From assembly GCA_964035575.1 (NCBI GenBank), contig OZ037934.1, positions 248,001 to 312,000 on the forward strand: a stretch of DNA of 64,000 nucleotides, read 5' to 3'. This document shows positions 40,312 to 50,834 of this stretch, piece by piece. Origin of the DNA: Rhynchopus sp. YZ270_cl-10. Its lineage: Eukaryota > Euglenozoa > Diplonemea > Diplonemida > Diplonemidae. A program made the translations under genes and the position numbers. The notes below the pieces were generated by a model. The model did no database searches. It had not been told where the DNA came from and was given only the letters and a program-made list of their open reading frames with translations. How positions within the stretch are numbered: the first letter of the stretch is position 1; every line of letters begins with the position of its first letter.

Positions 40312-42106
40312 CCCCAGAAATGGGTCAGAAACACCCTGAGACCCGAAAATCCATGATTAGGGCACCTCAGAATATGAAAAAATGCAAAAAAAATAGTGAA
40401 AAAGTGGCTTTTGACGGTTTTGGCCATGTTGGGTAAAATGGCCATTTTTTGAGAAAAAAATCAAAAAAACAGCAAAATTTCGACATCATGACAGCTGCTT
40501 GGGCACGAAACTACCCCAAAAATGTCCTGTGAGTCCATTCCGACCTGTTTTGGACACTTTAGGCACTTGTTTTGGTGTTTTTTTTTGGTGTTTTGAGCAG
40601 GGCGTTCGCTATCGCCATCGTTTTTTCCTGATCGTGGCGAAATGCCAAAAACCCCGAAATTTTCGTTTTTTTACTAGTGCTTAAAATAGGTCAAAAAAAA
40701 ATTTCCCGCCGGAGAGAAGTTAGTTCGTGGGGTGAATCCCTGGTACTGAATGGTCAAAAAAAATTTGCGATTTGCGCGTGATCCCTTCCCCAGCACAAGT
40801 GATATTACAGCTGAACTTTCCTGATACTAAAACCAGCAAAACGATGGAGAATTTCATCAATCCCCCCTCACTGAGGGTCTCTTTGTGTTGTTTAATCAAA
40901 CAGATGTACAAGAGAGAGGCATCTGTCATATGAGACTTCATCCTTATTTTGATTATTTTCAACTCTCTGCCGTTGAAAGTAGAGTTGACACGAGCAGTGA
41001 CACCTTCTATAACAGGGGGTACGGTACACCTTCAGCAGACTGCAGGATTGAGGAGCGAGCGGGAGTGCTGGGGAAACTTCCTCTCACGGCAGGCGGGTTT
41101 GCGGATGATTTTGAGTACAGTGGACACCCCTCTGCGACCCCCCCTCCGGGGGGGTCTACAGGGTGGTGGGGAGAAATCTCTCTCTCTCTCTTTTTTTTTT
41201 TTTCCTCCCCCCTTTTTTTATTTATTTATTTATTTATTTATACAGGGTTTCGCCCCGGTGGGGCGAAGCCCTGGGGCGAAATAAAATGTCATTTTTTCAG
41301 GAAAAGATTTTTTTAACGAAAAAAAATATTTTTCGCCCCGGAGCGAACGCCCTGGTTTTGAGGTCAAAAAAGATCCCCTGACTATCCCCTGGCAGCCCTG
41401 GGCCGCGACTTGCGCCCTGCTTTTAGACCCACTCTGGGCCAAAAAATGGGCGAAAACCTCCGAAAAAGCACTCTGGGAGCCCAGATAGTTCCAAATTTCC
41501 ACCGCACACCCTCAAAAACACCTCAAAAACATGTCAGAAAAACATTTTCAAAAACACACTTTTTCAAATAAGTCATTATGGAACCTGCCCAGATGAACTT
41601 TTTGAAAAAAGTGTGTTTTTGAAAATATTTTTCTGGCATGTTTTTGAGGTGTTTGGGTGGGTTTCTGGTGGATATATGGAACTATCTGGGTCCCCGGAGT
41701 GCTTTTTCGAGGGTTTTCACCCATTTTTTGGCCCAGAGGGGGTCCAAAAGCAGGGCGCAAGTCGCGGCCCAGGGCTGCCAGGGGATAGTCAGGGGATCTT
41801 TTTTGACCTCAAAACACCAAAAAAACACCAAAAAAGGCGATAAATGTGTTCAAAACAGGTCGGAATGGACTCGCGGGACATTTTTGGGGCATATTTGTGC
41901 CCAGACAGGCCTAATGATGACAAATTTTTGCTTTTTTTTTTGAAATATTGGTCAAAAATGGCCATTTGACCAAAATGGCCCAAACGGCCAAAATGGTCTA
42001 TTTTTGCTATTTTTTTCCATTTTTTTGTATCTCTGGGGTGTCTCACCTATAGAACACCCCCAAACCACACCCCAAAACCATCTCTGACCCGAAATTTTCG
42101 GTGGTT
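40312..42106. repeat. giant foldback: ~0.5-kb inverted arms around a 37-base loop
   Basis: The left arm is in two parts (40312-40597 and 41355-41566); the right arm is one piece (41604-42106). Arm landmarks are GTCCATTCCGACCTGTTTTG at 40531 versus its complement near 41855, and CTATCCCCTGGCAGCCCTGG at 41381 versus its complement near 41775. Similarity is high near the loop and falls toward the outer ends. A 757-base transposon-like insertion breaks the left arm. No coding frame. A transcript would make long double-stranded RNA. Confidence 0.8.
40598..41354. mobile_element. hAT-like element inserted in the foldback, 8-bp duplication
   Basis: A 757-base element with the 13-bp terminal inverted repeat CAGGGCGTTCGCT, flanked by GTTTTGAG at 40590-40597 and 41355-41362. 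The opposite arm of the foldback (41809-41826) is the uninterrupted site and carries one copy of GTTTTGAG, which confirms the insertion. An internal palindrome (CAGGGTTTCGCCCC and GGGGCGAAGCCCTG, 41243-41275) looks like a pair of related ends brought together. It shares GTCAAAAAAAAATTTCCC and AGAAGTTAGTTCGTGGGG with the element at 27746. No transposase. Confidence 0.88.
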
Positions 42107-42471
42107 TGCGGGTACTTTGCACGTAAATCCAAAAAAATCGAAATGCCTCAAAAAAATAGGGGTTTTGCCCCCACCTAGGGGGGGGGGGGTTACAATACAA
42201 ATGTATGGTGTGCATACATGGTTCTTTCAGTTTCTTTTAGTTTGCACACCTATCCGCATTTTTCCTCTCTCAGCGAAGAGAGGACAGCTTCAAGTGTTCC
42301 CAAACCATCCAGCAGCTTGTGCACACAGGTGTTTATGAGATATACATGCATCTTTCAAAGTTGTACTTTTTCTTGAGTCTTTAAACAATGTTATCACCCC
42401 TTCCCAAATCAGGATGGGGAAATGACTGTGTACCTGCTTACAGTTTCCCTGTTTAGCAGCTCCCAAATGCA

Positions 42472-42550
42472 ACACTCCGGGGGTTCAATCACCCGTGGAG
42501 TGTCAGTGTCTTGCGTCCCAGAGGGCGTTTTGCACTATCAACTTCACTTT
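42472..42550 (+). repeat. hairpin module H plus module B
   Basis: CACTCCGGGGGTTCAATCAC then CCGTGGAGTG, followed by TTGCGTCCCAGAGGGCG and TTTTGCACTATCAACTTCAC. A compensating change is visible: CTCCGG pairs with its altered partner CGTGGAG, while the copy at 39510 has CTCTGG with CGCAGAG. A module C fragment (GTGCTTTCATCCGGCGGGGT) follows at 42592. Confidence 0.75.
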
Positions 42551-43692
42551 TTTTTATTCTTCTTCGTGATTTTGTTGTGATTTTTTTGTTTGTGCTTTCA
42601 TCCGGCGGGGTCAGTACTAAAAAAAGAGGCAGTGTTTTTGGGAAAACAAAACAAATTCGCCCCCAAAAAAAATACATTTCAGGCGATCCAAAGCACGCCT
42701 TTTTTTTTGTTGTAATTGTCTGTTTATTATGATGTCACTATGCTTCATCAATACCAACACCAATTGCAGTTGCATACCACCTTTTTCCCCACCTGTTTTT
42801 GTTACGCCCGGATTTGAGCGCACAAAACAAAGACATATTTTTTTTCTCCTCCGTCCTCCCTCCTTCATTTTCCCCCCTTTCCTCCCCTAAATGAGATATG
42901 CCCTCTGCCCATGCAATGAATATCTGAGAGACAGAGGTTCATTTCTGACCAAACGTTTCATTCATTGATTTTCTGTGTGTGCACGAGAGCTTTTTTTCCC
43001 CCCCTCCATTTCCTGCGTCCGCCGATGAACGACGCGACGTTTTTCACGTTTAACTTCTCCTTTTTTTATTTGATAAGTGTAGTTGCCTCGATTGTGTTGC
43101 CACAGTTGTGCAATCTCCACTGTCCAAAAAAGTTCACATTATTTGATTGATCACCAAAGTATTAGGTCCTGGAGAAGGTCCTTCTGACACACAGTTAATT
43201 ACCCTTTTTTCCTTCGCCAAGACGAGTCCCGTTTTGGGTGTCAAAAAAAAAGGAGGGGGGCGGTTAATTTGTGTCCGTTTAAAAAGTCTTACATCAATTC
43301 GCCTTTTTTTATTTTTTTATTTGCATATTTTCTCAAATATCTTCAACCAGGTGGCGTGTACACTCAGAAGTGTGCCGAGAGACAATTGTCCCCTAAAAAC
43401 ATGCCCCCCCCCCCATTCCCCCATCCCAACGTATTTTAGTTAAGGATCGGGTCGGCCTTTGAAAAGAATTGCAAAAGAAGGGAGGGGGAAAAGAACGTAA
43501 ATAACGAAGACACACAAAAAAAAAAAAAAAACTTCTGTTTGTAGAACGAGACGAGAGAAATAAACAATGCCTCCCCCCCATCTCTGTTTTTAGATAGCAT
43601 TACATACACTACCACTTTTTTTTTTCTTTTTTCAGAAAGTTTACACTTGCCAGACACGCAGAGACATAAGCCTCTGAGAGTGACCAGAACTG

Positions 43693-44075
43693 GCCTCATG
43701 AACAAAGTGACCCCGTCACCAAAACGCGACTCAATTGATCAAACGCCGAAGGAAAAGGAAACATGCAGCATGGCGAAATAATAAAAGTAGCGTACCGTGC
43801 GCCTGCGGCGCAAATTTGCAACCCACCTTCCCATGACATCGTATGGCTGTAAAAATGTACAATTTTAAGCGCAGTTTTTTGAATTATTGCGTACCGTGGC
43901 TTCGCCAGGAACCTTGATGCTATGACCACCGTTTCTTTTTGTATATGTACTGAAGTTACTGATAATTCGTGTCTGGTGCAAATATCAATGAAGTTGAACT
44001 CCGCAGTTGGATACCCGAGGAATTATCACATTCCGCCGGGGCCCCGAACTTGAGCTGGGCCGGGCTCGACCGAGT
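43693..44075 (-). repeat. ~380-base dispersed repeat R, inverted copy
   Basis: Reverse complement of most of 24290-24745, from GCCTCATGAACAAAGTGAC through GTACCGTGCGCCTGCGGCGC and CGTACCGTGGCTTCGCCAGG to CATTCCGCCGGGGCC and GGGCTCGACC. The GC palindrome of the other copy is shortened here. Confidence 0.75.
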
Positions 44076-44273
44076 TTTGAACCTAGGGTTTTTATTATTT
44101 TTTTTTATTTGCTAAAAAGTGGTAGTGCATGGCACTAGCATTTTTATTTTTTTGGAAATCTCAGGGACTGCGCTGGATGCAGCCTCTTTGCCTCCTTTTT
44201 ACGTGTCCTCAGATGGCTGTGCAGCACTACAGCCAATTTTCCATCACCCACCCACCCAACAGATATATTACAC

Positions 44274-45305
44274 ATGGATAGGGACAGACTCACACGGAGT
44301 GGTTCCCGCATGGGCACGGAGGAGATGCACGAGTTGCAGTACCTTCGCGAGAGGTTCGGCAACATCGGCAACAGAGGACGCGATGCACCAGGCCCCCTCA
44401 TGACACGTGACCGCGATGGACGTGGTGATCCGCGAAGAAGCAGCGTCCGTGGCGGATCCGGGCCACGTCATGGACGACCCGACGTGGGCCAGAGGGACGA
44501 CCGCCGTCGGGACTTCAACAGAAAGGACGGCACCACCACCCCGACCGTGATGCCTCCGCTCTCCTTGGACGAAAGACAGGAGCAGTGGGTTAGTCGCTCC
44601 TTCGAAGAACACAGCGAGCCCTCCTCCCCAAGCCTTCTTGACCTGCCGAAGCAGCCGTGCTCAGAGACAGGCCCCCTTCCCGCTGACGACGACGACGACG
44701 ACGACGACACAAGCTGCGAATGGCTGGATCGCTCTCGTCATGGTGAAGCCCAGGTCGAAGAGCTGCAGAAGACTATCGGCAGTCGCGAAGCTGACCTTAC
44801 GAAATTGCAGAGGCAGTGTGCCGAGCTTGTAGACGAGCGCGACTCCTACAAAGATTTGTGTGCAAAATCCGTGCAGCGTGGGAAGGACACGGAGGCGCAG
44901 CTCCAAGCACAACTGCAGGAGGTGCGTGGGCAGCTGGAGGAAGAACAGCCTCCCGCAAATACGTACCTGCCGTCTCCGGAACAGATGGAGAAGCGGGATA
45001 AGTGGTACCAGAACTACCTCAAAACGAAGGACATGACGAACACGGACGCCTACGTTGCGGTACACCTGGATGATGTGGGGTTTTGCATGGAATGCATGGT
45101 GTGCAAGAAGCTGATCCAGATGGATAGGTTCGTCGGACACCTGGGCACGATGCACCACATCAAAAAGTTGGTTGACGCATCCAAGGAAGCAGACAACGAC
45201 TTCGCCAAGAAGTACACCGAGATACTGAATATGCAAAACAGCGAGCCCTTCTCCCCAAGCCTTCTTACACTGCCTCTTGCTCCTGCCCCCCCGACGAAGA
45301 TTTAG
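44274..45305 (+). CDS. coiled-coil protein with C2H2-like zinc finger
   Basis: 343 residues, not recognised as a named family. The N-terminus is Arg/Gly/Asp-rich (RDRDGRGDPRRSSVRGG) and disordered, followed by an Asp run (about 138-145) and a coiled coil (about 155-228: EELQKTIGSREADLTKLQRQ). At about 271-296 a finger with spacing C-x2-C-x11-H-x5-H (CMVCKKLIQMDRFVG then HLGTMHH) suggests zinc and possibly nucleic-acid or protein binding. A PSLLDLP/PSLLTLP pair is repeated in the middle and at the C-terminus, each after EPxSPSLL-like text. The acceptor CCCAACAG lies 12 bases before the ATG. Confidence 0.68.
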   Translation: MDRDRLTRSGSRMGTEEMHELQYLRERFGNIGNRGRDAPGPLMTRDRDGRGDPRRSSVRGGSGPRHGRPDVGQRDDRRRDFNRKDGTTTPTVMPPLSLDERQEQWVSRSFEEHSEPSSPSLLDLPKQPCSETGPLPADDDDDDDDTSCEWLDRSRHGEAQVEELQKTIGSREADLTKLQRQCAELVDERDSYKDLCAKSVQRGKDTEAQLQAQLQEVRGQLEEEQPPANTYLPSPEQMEKRDKWYQNYLKTKDMTNTDAYVAVHLDDVGFCMECMVCKKLIQMDRFVGHLGTMHHIKKLVDASKEADNDFAKKYTEILNMQNSEPFSPSLLTLPLAPAPPTKI

Positions 45306-45408
45306 GCGTTGAGGGGCGAGAAAAACGCAGGGGCGGGAGGGAAAGAAAAGAAAAAAAAAAAAAAGGAGCGTGGCTGAAACAATTTTTTTTTATTAAAGTT
45401 AACCAATC

Positions 45409-45619
45409 CAGGGGAGAATCTCTTAAGGGGCTTGCTGGTTTCAAAACCAGAACACGGCTTTTTGCTGGTTTGGGGGGGAAAAAAAAAATGTTCGCCAGGA
45501 ACCTTTGGGGACCATGCGAGAGGATGAACACCTCGTAGAAAATCAGGAGAATTTTTTTTTCCTGCCCAAACCAGCAAAACCAGCTCTTTTTTTTTGGACC
45601 CCTTCAGAGCTTCTCCCTG
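45409..45619. mobile_element. 211-base hAT-like MITE, near-perfect 8-bp duplication
   Basis: Ends: CAGGGGAGAATCTCTTAAGG on the left; the right end is the complement of CAGGGAGAAGCTCTGAAGGG. Flanks are AACCAATC (45401-45408) and AACCAACC (45620-45627), seven of eight matching. Subterminal GCTGGTTT words are inverted between the halves. Older than the other two hAT-like elements, judging by mismatches. Confidence 0.7.
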
Positions 45620-46133
45620 AACCAACCAATCTCGCATGGAGGGGAAAAAAGCGAAAAAGTCTCTGAGGATGTGTTGGGTCGGTGCAAGTATTTTGTGGTT
45701 TTTTTTGTCTCTCTTTTTTTTGTTGTTCCTTTTTTCTCGTTTACCACAATTATTTGCCAAATTTACAGCTCTCGTTTAAACCAATGAGAAAACTCTTTCG
45801 TCACATGACGGAAAGATGTTTTATTTTTCAAACGTTTTTTTCCAGGAGCCCTTTCCTGTTTCTCTCTTTCCACACATGACACATTATTATTCTCTCGAGG
45901 GGTTTTGTCCTTGTTCCCCTAAAACCTATTCCAAAGCACATCCCACCCACCCGCTACCATATTTTATATCCTCCCCTCCTTCTCTCTCCTTCTCTCTCCT
46001 TCTCCTCCCAACACCCCATTCAACCCCTCCCCCCATCCCCCCCGCTGCACAGAAACAAAAAAAGCGAGAATTATTCTTTGTGGAGAAGAACACAATCCAA
46101 ACCCCCCACTCCACAACACACACCCCCTCTACA

Positions 46134-48043
46134 ATGGTAAAGCCCGAACAGCCTGAGGAGGATGGTCTGTGGAACAACAAGCTTGGTACCGACCATACAG
46201 AGGCTGTTGGGTACATGAGCGAGACCAAGGAGGAGATGGAGGTTATCATGGCCTATGTACAGGAGGTGCAGAACGACCCTGCGACGGACACCTTGGAGCT
46301 GTGTTACACTGATACAAAGCGTGCGGTGGCGATGCAGGCGGGGTATGATGTGTTTGATGCGATTGACTCGAACGGAGATGGTGCGTTGACTCCGGAGGAA
46401 GTGAGCAGCTATTTCGGAAACAATCCGCAGCTTATCGACAAAATATTTTCCGCAAAAAGCGACCGGGTCAGCACTGAATGGATCAAAATGATTGACATGC
46501 TCGACGTAAATGGAGACAAAGAAGTATCTTGGGAGGAATTTGCCGAATTTTGGACAGACAATGGGCTGGATATATCAGAAGGCGCAGAACTGTTTGGACA
46601 AATCGACAATTCGCAAGATGGAACACTTTGCACCAGAGAACTCAAGAAATACCTGCTCTCACACGAAGGTCTTCGCAACAAACTATCCATGATCCGCGTC
46701 CAACGTCTTCACAAAGAGTGGGATGCGTTCTTCGCAATGCTCCACGATGGCACAAATGGGAGCCTCGATCGCACCCAGTTTGCTTCTCTCTGGAGCGCCT
46801 CGGGGTTGGGGTTGAACATCTTGAAGGAAAAGAGCAAAGGGAAGGTGGAAGGTGATGCGGCAGAAAAGGTGTCAGAAGGGGGTGAAGAGGCAAAGGAAAA
46901 GGTTAAGGTGAAGGTAGAGGAGAAGATCCCGTCTCCACCGAAGACGGCGAGACGTCCGATGTCTCCTCTTGCGTTTTCGCCCACTCCGCCGTCGCGGTCT
47001 GCACCCAGTACCGCAAGGGGTGGGGGTAGTGGTGAGCTTATTGCCGCATGCGATGCACGGAGCGGAACGTATCTCACGCGGGATGCTGTGCAGCTGGAGC
47101 GGCCCTGTGTAGCGAAGAGGGTATGTCTTTACGACCTACAAAAGCCACCATCATTTGGGCATGTAAAGGGGGGTCCCCAATAAGTTAACCCCCAAATAGC
47201 TATTCTCCCGAATAACTTCCCCCCAGACTTGGGGTGTCGAAAAAAAATTACCGAATAACTTCACCTCCTTGTTTTTGACATTATGTCTGCGCTTCCACCA
47301 CTTCTACGTGGTCATGCAAGGGGCAGTGTCCTTCCTCGTGTCGGATCTGTTCGTCCCGAAGCGTGATGTAGCATAAAAATGAATCTGGTTGTTCTTTGTG
47401 CAGTTGTGTGATCCGCATGCAGAAGGCCAGGTCGTGTGAGTTTGCGGGGGGTGGGGAAACAACAAAAAAGGAAAAGTAGGAGTGCGGTTTCAATGTTTAT
47501 TGTCAATATTACAGTAAATTACTCCGACACACACTCACAGATTGACTACTCAATGCTTCTGGACGAGCAGACGGGGAACCTGCACGACAGAGACGAAAGC
47601 ATCGTGGAGTACAAGGACATGCTCAAGAAGGTCGAGGCGTACCAGAAACAGGCCATTCGCGTACTTGAGGTTTGTCCTACCCTTTCTTTCTCCTTCTTCT
47701 TTTCACTTGGTATTCACTCTCATCACTTTACTGCCGTAAGTGTGGCTGCTCTTTTGTTCTATCCAAAGTAAACCCAGGACTGTGTCCCCATTTTTTCCCC
47801 CATCTAAGACGGGTTGCAGTAGGTTGCTCGACTGTGAAGGTCACCTCCCCGTTGTTGCCACACAGAGGGTTGTTGCCAACCCTCCCCTTTTTCTCGCAGG
47901 CACACTACATGGCGCTAGGCGACTCCTCGAAGTGGCGCCAGGTGCAGGACTCTCAGCTGCACAACCCAAACCCTTTCGCAAAGCTGCTCCCACCGTTGAC
48001 GAAGAAGTCAGGTTTGCAGCTCCCTCTTCTGGCAGCCTCGTAA
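46134..48043 (+). CDS. four-EF-hand calcium-binding protein, three exons
   Basis: Spliced CDS: 46134-47120, 47541-47669 and 47900-48043, about 419 residues, all junctions phase 0. The EF-hand loops are DSNGDGALTPEE (about 78), DVNGDKEVSWEE (124), DNSQDGTLCTRE (158) and a weaker one with HDGTNGSLDRTQ (205). The first two have good ligands; the fourth is degenerate. A Lys/Glu and Pro/Ser linker follows, then a helical C-terminus carried by exons 2 and 3 (SIVEYKDMLKKVEAYQ; DSSKWRQVQDSQ). The start MVKPEQ is chosen over an in-frame upstream ATG at 45816 that reads only pyrimidine-rich leader. Without splicing, exon 1 would run on to a stop at 47183. Probably a cytosolic or flagellar Ca2+ sensor. 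Confidence 0.78.
47121..47540 (+). other. intron 1 of the four-EF-hand gene
   Basis: Donor GTATGT at 47121, the same consensus as the EFHC introns, and acceptor CACTCACAG ending at 47540. 420 bases, phase 0. A weaker upstream AG (ATATTACAG) lies nearby. Confidence 0.7.
47670..47899 (+). other. intron 2 of the four-EF-hand gene
   Basis: Donor GTTTGT at 47670 and acceptor TTTTTCTCGCAG ending at 47899. 230 bases, phase 0. Both bordering exons have coding-like composition and join IRVLE to AHYMALGD. Confidence 0.72.
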
Positions 48044-48957
48044 AGGGGAGGGAGACTTTTTTCCCTGCCTCCCCTTTCCTCCCCCCCATGCTTCCCAGGC
48101 CAGGGAAATGGTTCGAAAAAGGCGTCCACTGTCAACTTCACTTTCTTTGCTTTTTCTCATGTTCCCATGACGAATGAGCAACAAATCCATACATGTCCAC
48201 ACCCTTTTTTTTCTAGAAAAAAGTAAACAAAAAAGTGTTCTGTTTGACTCAAAGGTGTGTAATGTGTGATTCCAACCTTCTTGAAATGGCAAGTTGAGTA
48301 AAGAAACCTTTTGCCTCATATTTTCTCCTTCCTTCTGATGGAAGTGTACTTGTCTTGTATTTCATTTTTTTCTGTTTTTTTTTCTTTTTTCTCTTCTTTG
48401 CATGAGCTCAACTGAGATGCGTTTTAGTACGTTTCAACTACTCTCTTTTCTCTTTAGTTCTTTTCCTATGAAGATAATACTCGCTGCGCTCTTTTTCTTT
48501 TCCCTTCTTTTTTTTGTGCCAACTGCTTTTTTTTCTCCCCCTCTCCCTCCCCTCCCTCAGAGAAGGTGTTCCACGGAAGAAGTTTTAGACAGCAAATCCT
48601 TAAGGATTTCCTTCTCACGTGGAACCCCCCTACCCCTCCTCCCCCCTTTACCCGCAATATATACGCGTATGCCCTATCAAAAGGCGGAACACAACAACCT
48701 AGGCAAAAAAAAAATTCAAGGAGTGACTCTTTTTTTTTGACCTGGTTAGCAAAATGTTCAACACACTCTACATTGTACAAAAAAATCAAAGAGAAAAATT
48801 CTCATACCCCCCGCTCTCTCTTTCTCTCTCCTTCTTCTCCCACCTTTACCTTGGGCCAAATGTACAAAAAAAAGGCATTTTTTTTTTTAAATATTCCTCA
48901 CTTCTTTGAACCCCTCTTTCATCTACAAATCAGTCGAATTTTTGAAAAAGAGTAAAA
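48044..48957. other. intergenic region, no gene seen
   Basis: 3' untranslated and spacer DNA with long CT-rich stretches (48340-48580 and 48805-48915). The latter, ending in AAATCAG near 48933, is the likely acceptor zone of the next gene. Confidence 0.55.
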
Positions 48958-50208
48958 ATGTCGAAACGAGATCGAGCAGATTGGACACCGCCTCCAGGAA
49001 GCGCGAAAATATGGGGAGACAGCATGGCTGCTGTGCTGGAGGATTACAAAGCCTTCGCAACGCGGTGGCGGGCCACCCCGCCGACTGTACGGAAGGAGTA
49101 CATCACTGGATGGGGACGTACAAGGGAGAGCCGTGCGCAGGGGTTTTTTGAGTCCGCGTGGTATGCAGGGGACTTCAACCCAGACTTCTCCTGGGGGGTG
49201 CGCTACACGGTACGCCTCCGCCATGCGCCGCGGAGTAATGCACTCACAGATGAAGTACTTCAACAGCGCGACCCCTACATCGTACTGCGCAACGAAGGGG
49301 AGTTTCTTCTCGTTCGTCGGATTGATGATGACGTAGAAGGTTATATTAAGTCTTCCAACAGTAAAAAATACTCGACAGACCTGCCTCCCACGCTCGCAGA
49401 TACAACCGCCGTTACCTGGGAAGGGGGTGAATCCTTTAGTATCCGCGGGTTGACTACGTTTGACATTCCCGGTTCGTTGCTTGAGTTGTTGTTGTTGCGT
49501 GTACATCTGATTGACCAGAAGGATTCGTGGACCTATCATCAAGCATTTATCAGAGACATCTTCAAGGAAGGGCGTATGGTAAACTATGGCGCAAAATCTG
49601 GCAAGGAAATCCTTAACGAAAGCTGCGCCTGTCCGTTCCACCCGATTACCGACCACATCCTTCGCCTCATAAACTACCCGCTCCCTCAGGAGCCAGAACC
49701 CTGGAGGAAGGTCAGCATCGTGTACAACCGCTACCGCCCTGGTCAGGGGTGCATGGCACACAAGAACTGGGCAGGAACCACGAAGCATTGCTATTTGCAT
49801 TTTTCGGAGGGGCTGGCAAGCTGTAGGTTCTCCTTCTATACGAAAGACAACGAACGGACGCAGTCACGCCGTGTAAAAAACCAGATCTTCGTTCTTGGCC
49901 CTGCAGTAGACAGAAAGCTACTGCACGGTGTGGCAGACATACGGGGTGGCGTACATTATTCTCTGGCCATCAGAACAATCGCAGATGATTGGGAAGACTG
50001 GCGAGACTTCAAGCAAGCTGGCGGCCAGGTGCCTGACAGAATCAAACTTAAACTCGGTGTCGGGATTGGCTACGGCGACCAGAAAGAAGACGACGGGTCG
50101 GAGTCTGCGAGCGACGATGATATGAAGATTGTTACCACAGAAATGAACCGCATTCAAGGAAGCATCGCACGTGACCTTGATGCCTGCAAACCAGATGACC
50201 CAAAATAG
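48958..50208 (+). CDS. putative 2OG-Fe(II) oxygenase-like protein with altered metal motif
   Basis: 416 residues. The middle part has the layout of a 2-oxoglutarate/Fe(II) dioxygenase core: a strand YNRYRPGQ leading to HKNW at about 267, a distal His in KLLHGV at about 322, and an Arg in YSLAIRT at about 339 that would bind 2-oxoglutarate. In active enzymes the first motif is HxD or HxE. Here it is HKN, so metal binding may be lost or changed. The N-terminal 200 residues and the acidic tail (EDDGSESASDDD) were not recognised. No signal or membrane segment. The family assignment rests on motif spacing only and could be wrong. Confidence 0.55.
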   Translation: MSKRDRADWTPPPGSAKIWGDSMAAVLEDYKAFATRWRATPPTVRKEYITGWGRTRESRAQGFFESAWYAGDFNPDFSWGVRYTVRLRHAPRSNALTDEVLQQRDPYIVLRNEGEFLLVRRIDDDVEGYIKSSNSKKYSTDLPPTLADTTAVTWEGGESFSIRGLTTFDIPGSLLELLLLRVHLIDQKDSWTYHQAFIRDIFKEGRMVNYGAKSGKEILNESCACPFHPITDHILRLINYPLPQEPEPWRKVSIVYNRYRPGQGCMAHKNWAGTTKHCYLHFSEGLASCRFSFYTKDNERTQSRRVKNQIFVLGPAVDRKLLHGVADIRGGVHYSLAIRTIADDWEDWRDFKQAGGQVPDRIKLKLGVGIGYGDQKEDDGSESASDDDMKIVTTEMNRIQGSIARDLDACKPDDPK

Positions 50209-50834
50209 GATTGTTATCCAATCAGTTAACCAAAAAGCAATTTGAAAGATGTACCACAGCATAGCGCCTAAAGAAAGCCCCTTTTACGTTGGTGGTTTGG
50301 CCGGGGTTCATGAGGTTCAATGGCACTGTGTAGCCTAAGAAGAAAAAACAAATAGAACCTAGTCTGGCCATATTAGAGGTTTTCAGAGAAGCCCACCCCA
50401 AGGCTATTCACGTGGTCTCTGCTTGCGAAGTGAATGTTCTTGAGGAAGGGGCTGGATTAGTCAATTCTGATGTGATTCTGCTGGGGGGAGTGGGGGAGGA
50501 AATGCAATCAGGAATGCAAACAACGTTTTTTTTTTTATATATTTTGCAAACGTCGACCCCCCATTTCATCCTTTTTTGTTGTTCTTTTTGAAAGTATACG
50601 AAACCAATTGTTTTCTAAAAAGCGCCATTCTATCCCAGCAGACAGATGGTAAAAGATGTGTGTGCACGAGAGGTACATATCACATATCACATCTACAGCG
50701 CTTTCTTCTAGACACACTGAACCTCTTATTAAGAGCTTAGATCTCAGCCCGGCAAAGGGTAGGTCTAAACAGGTTGAAGATAGACTAAAAGAGGATACCA
50801 ACACACAAAACAGACATACACGAAACACATAAAG
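50209..50834. other. intergenic region upstream of the isomerase gene
   Basis: No gene. Near 50653 there is a GATGTGTGTGCACGAGAGGT word also seen in part at 54718 (TGTGCACGAGAGGTTCAT). CGCTTTCTTCTAG ending at 50711 is the best acceptor candidate, 123 bases before the ATG. This is a longer leader than most genes here have. Confidence 0.5.

Noticed and set aside
45816-46133. In-frame N-terminal extension of the four-EF-hand protein
   Set aside because: Composed of CT-rich leader reading as Pro/Ser/Phe runs; the ATG at 46134 starts the conserved part.
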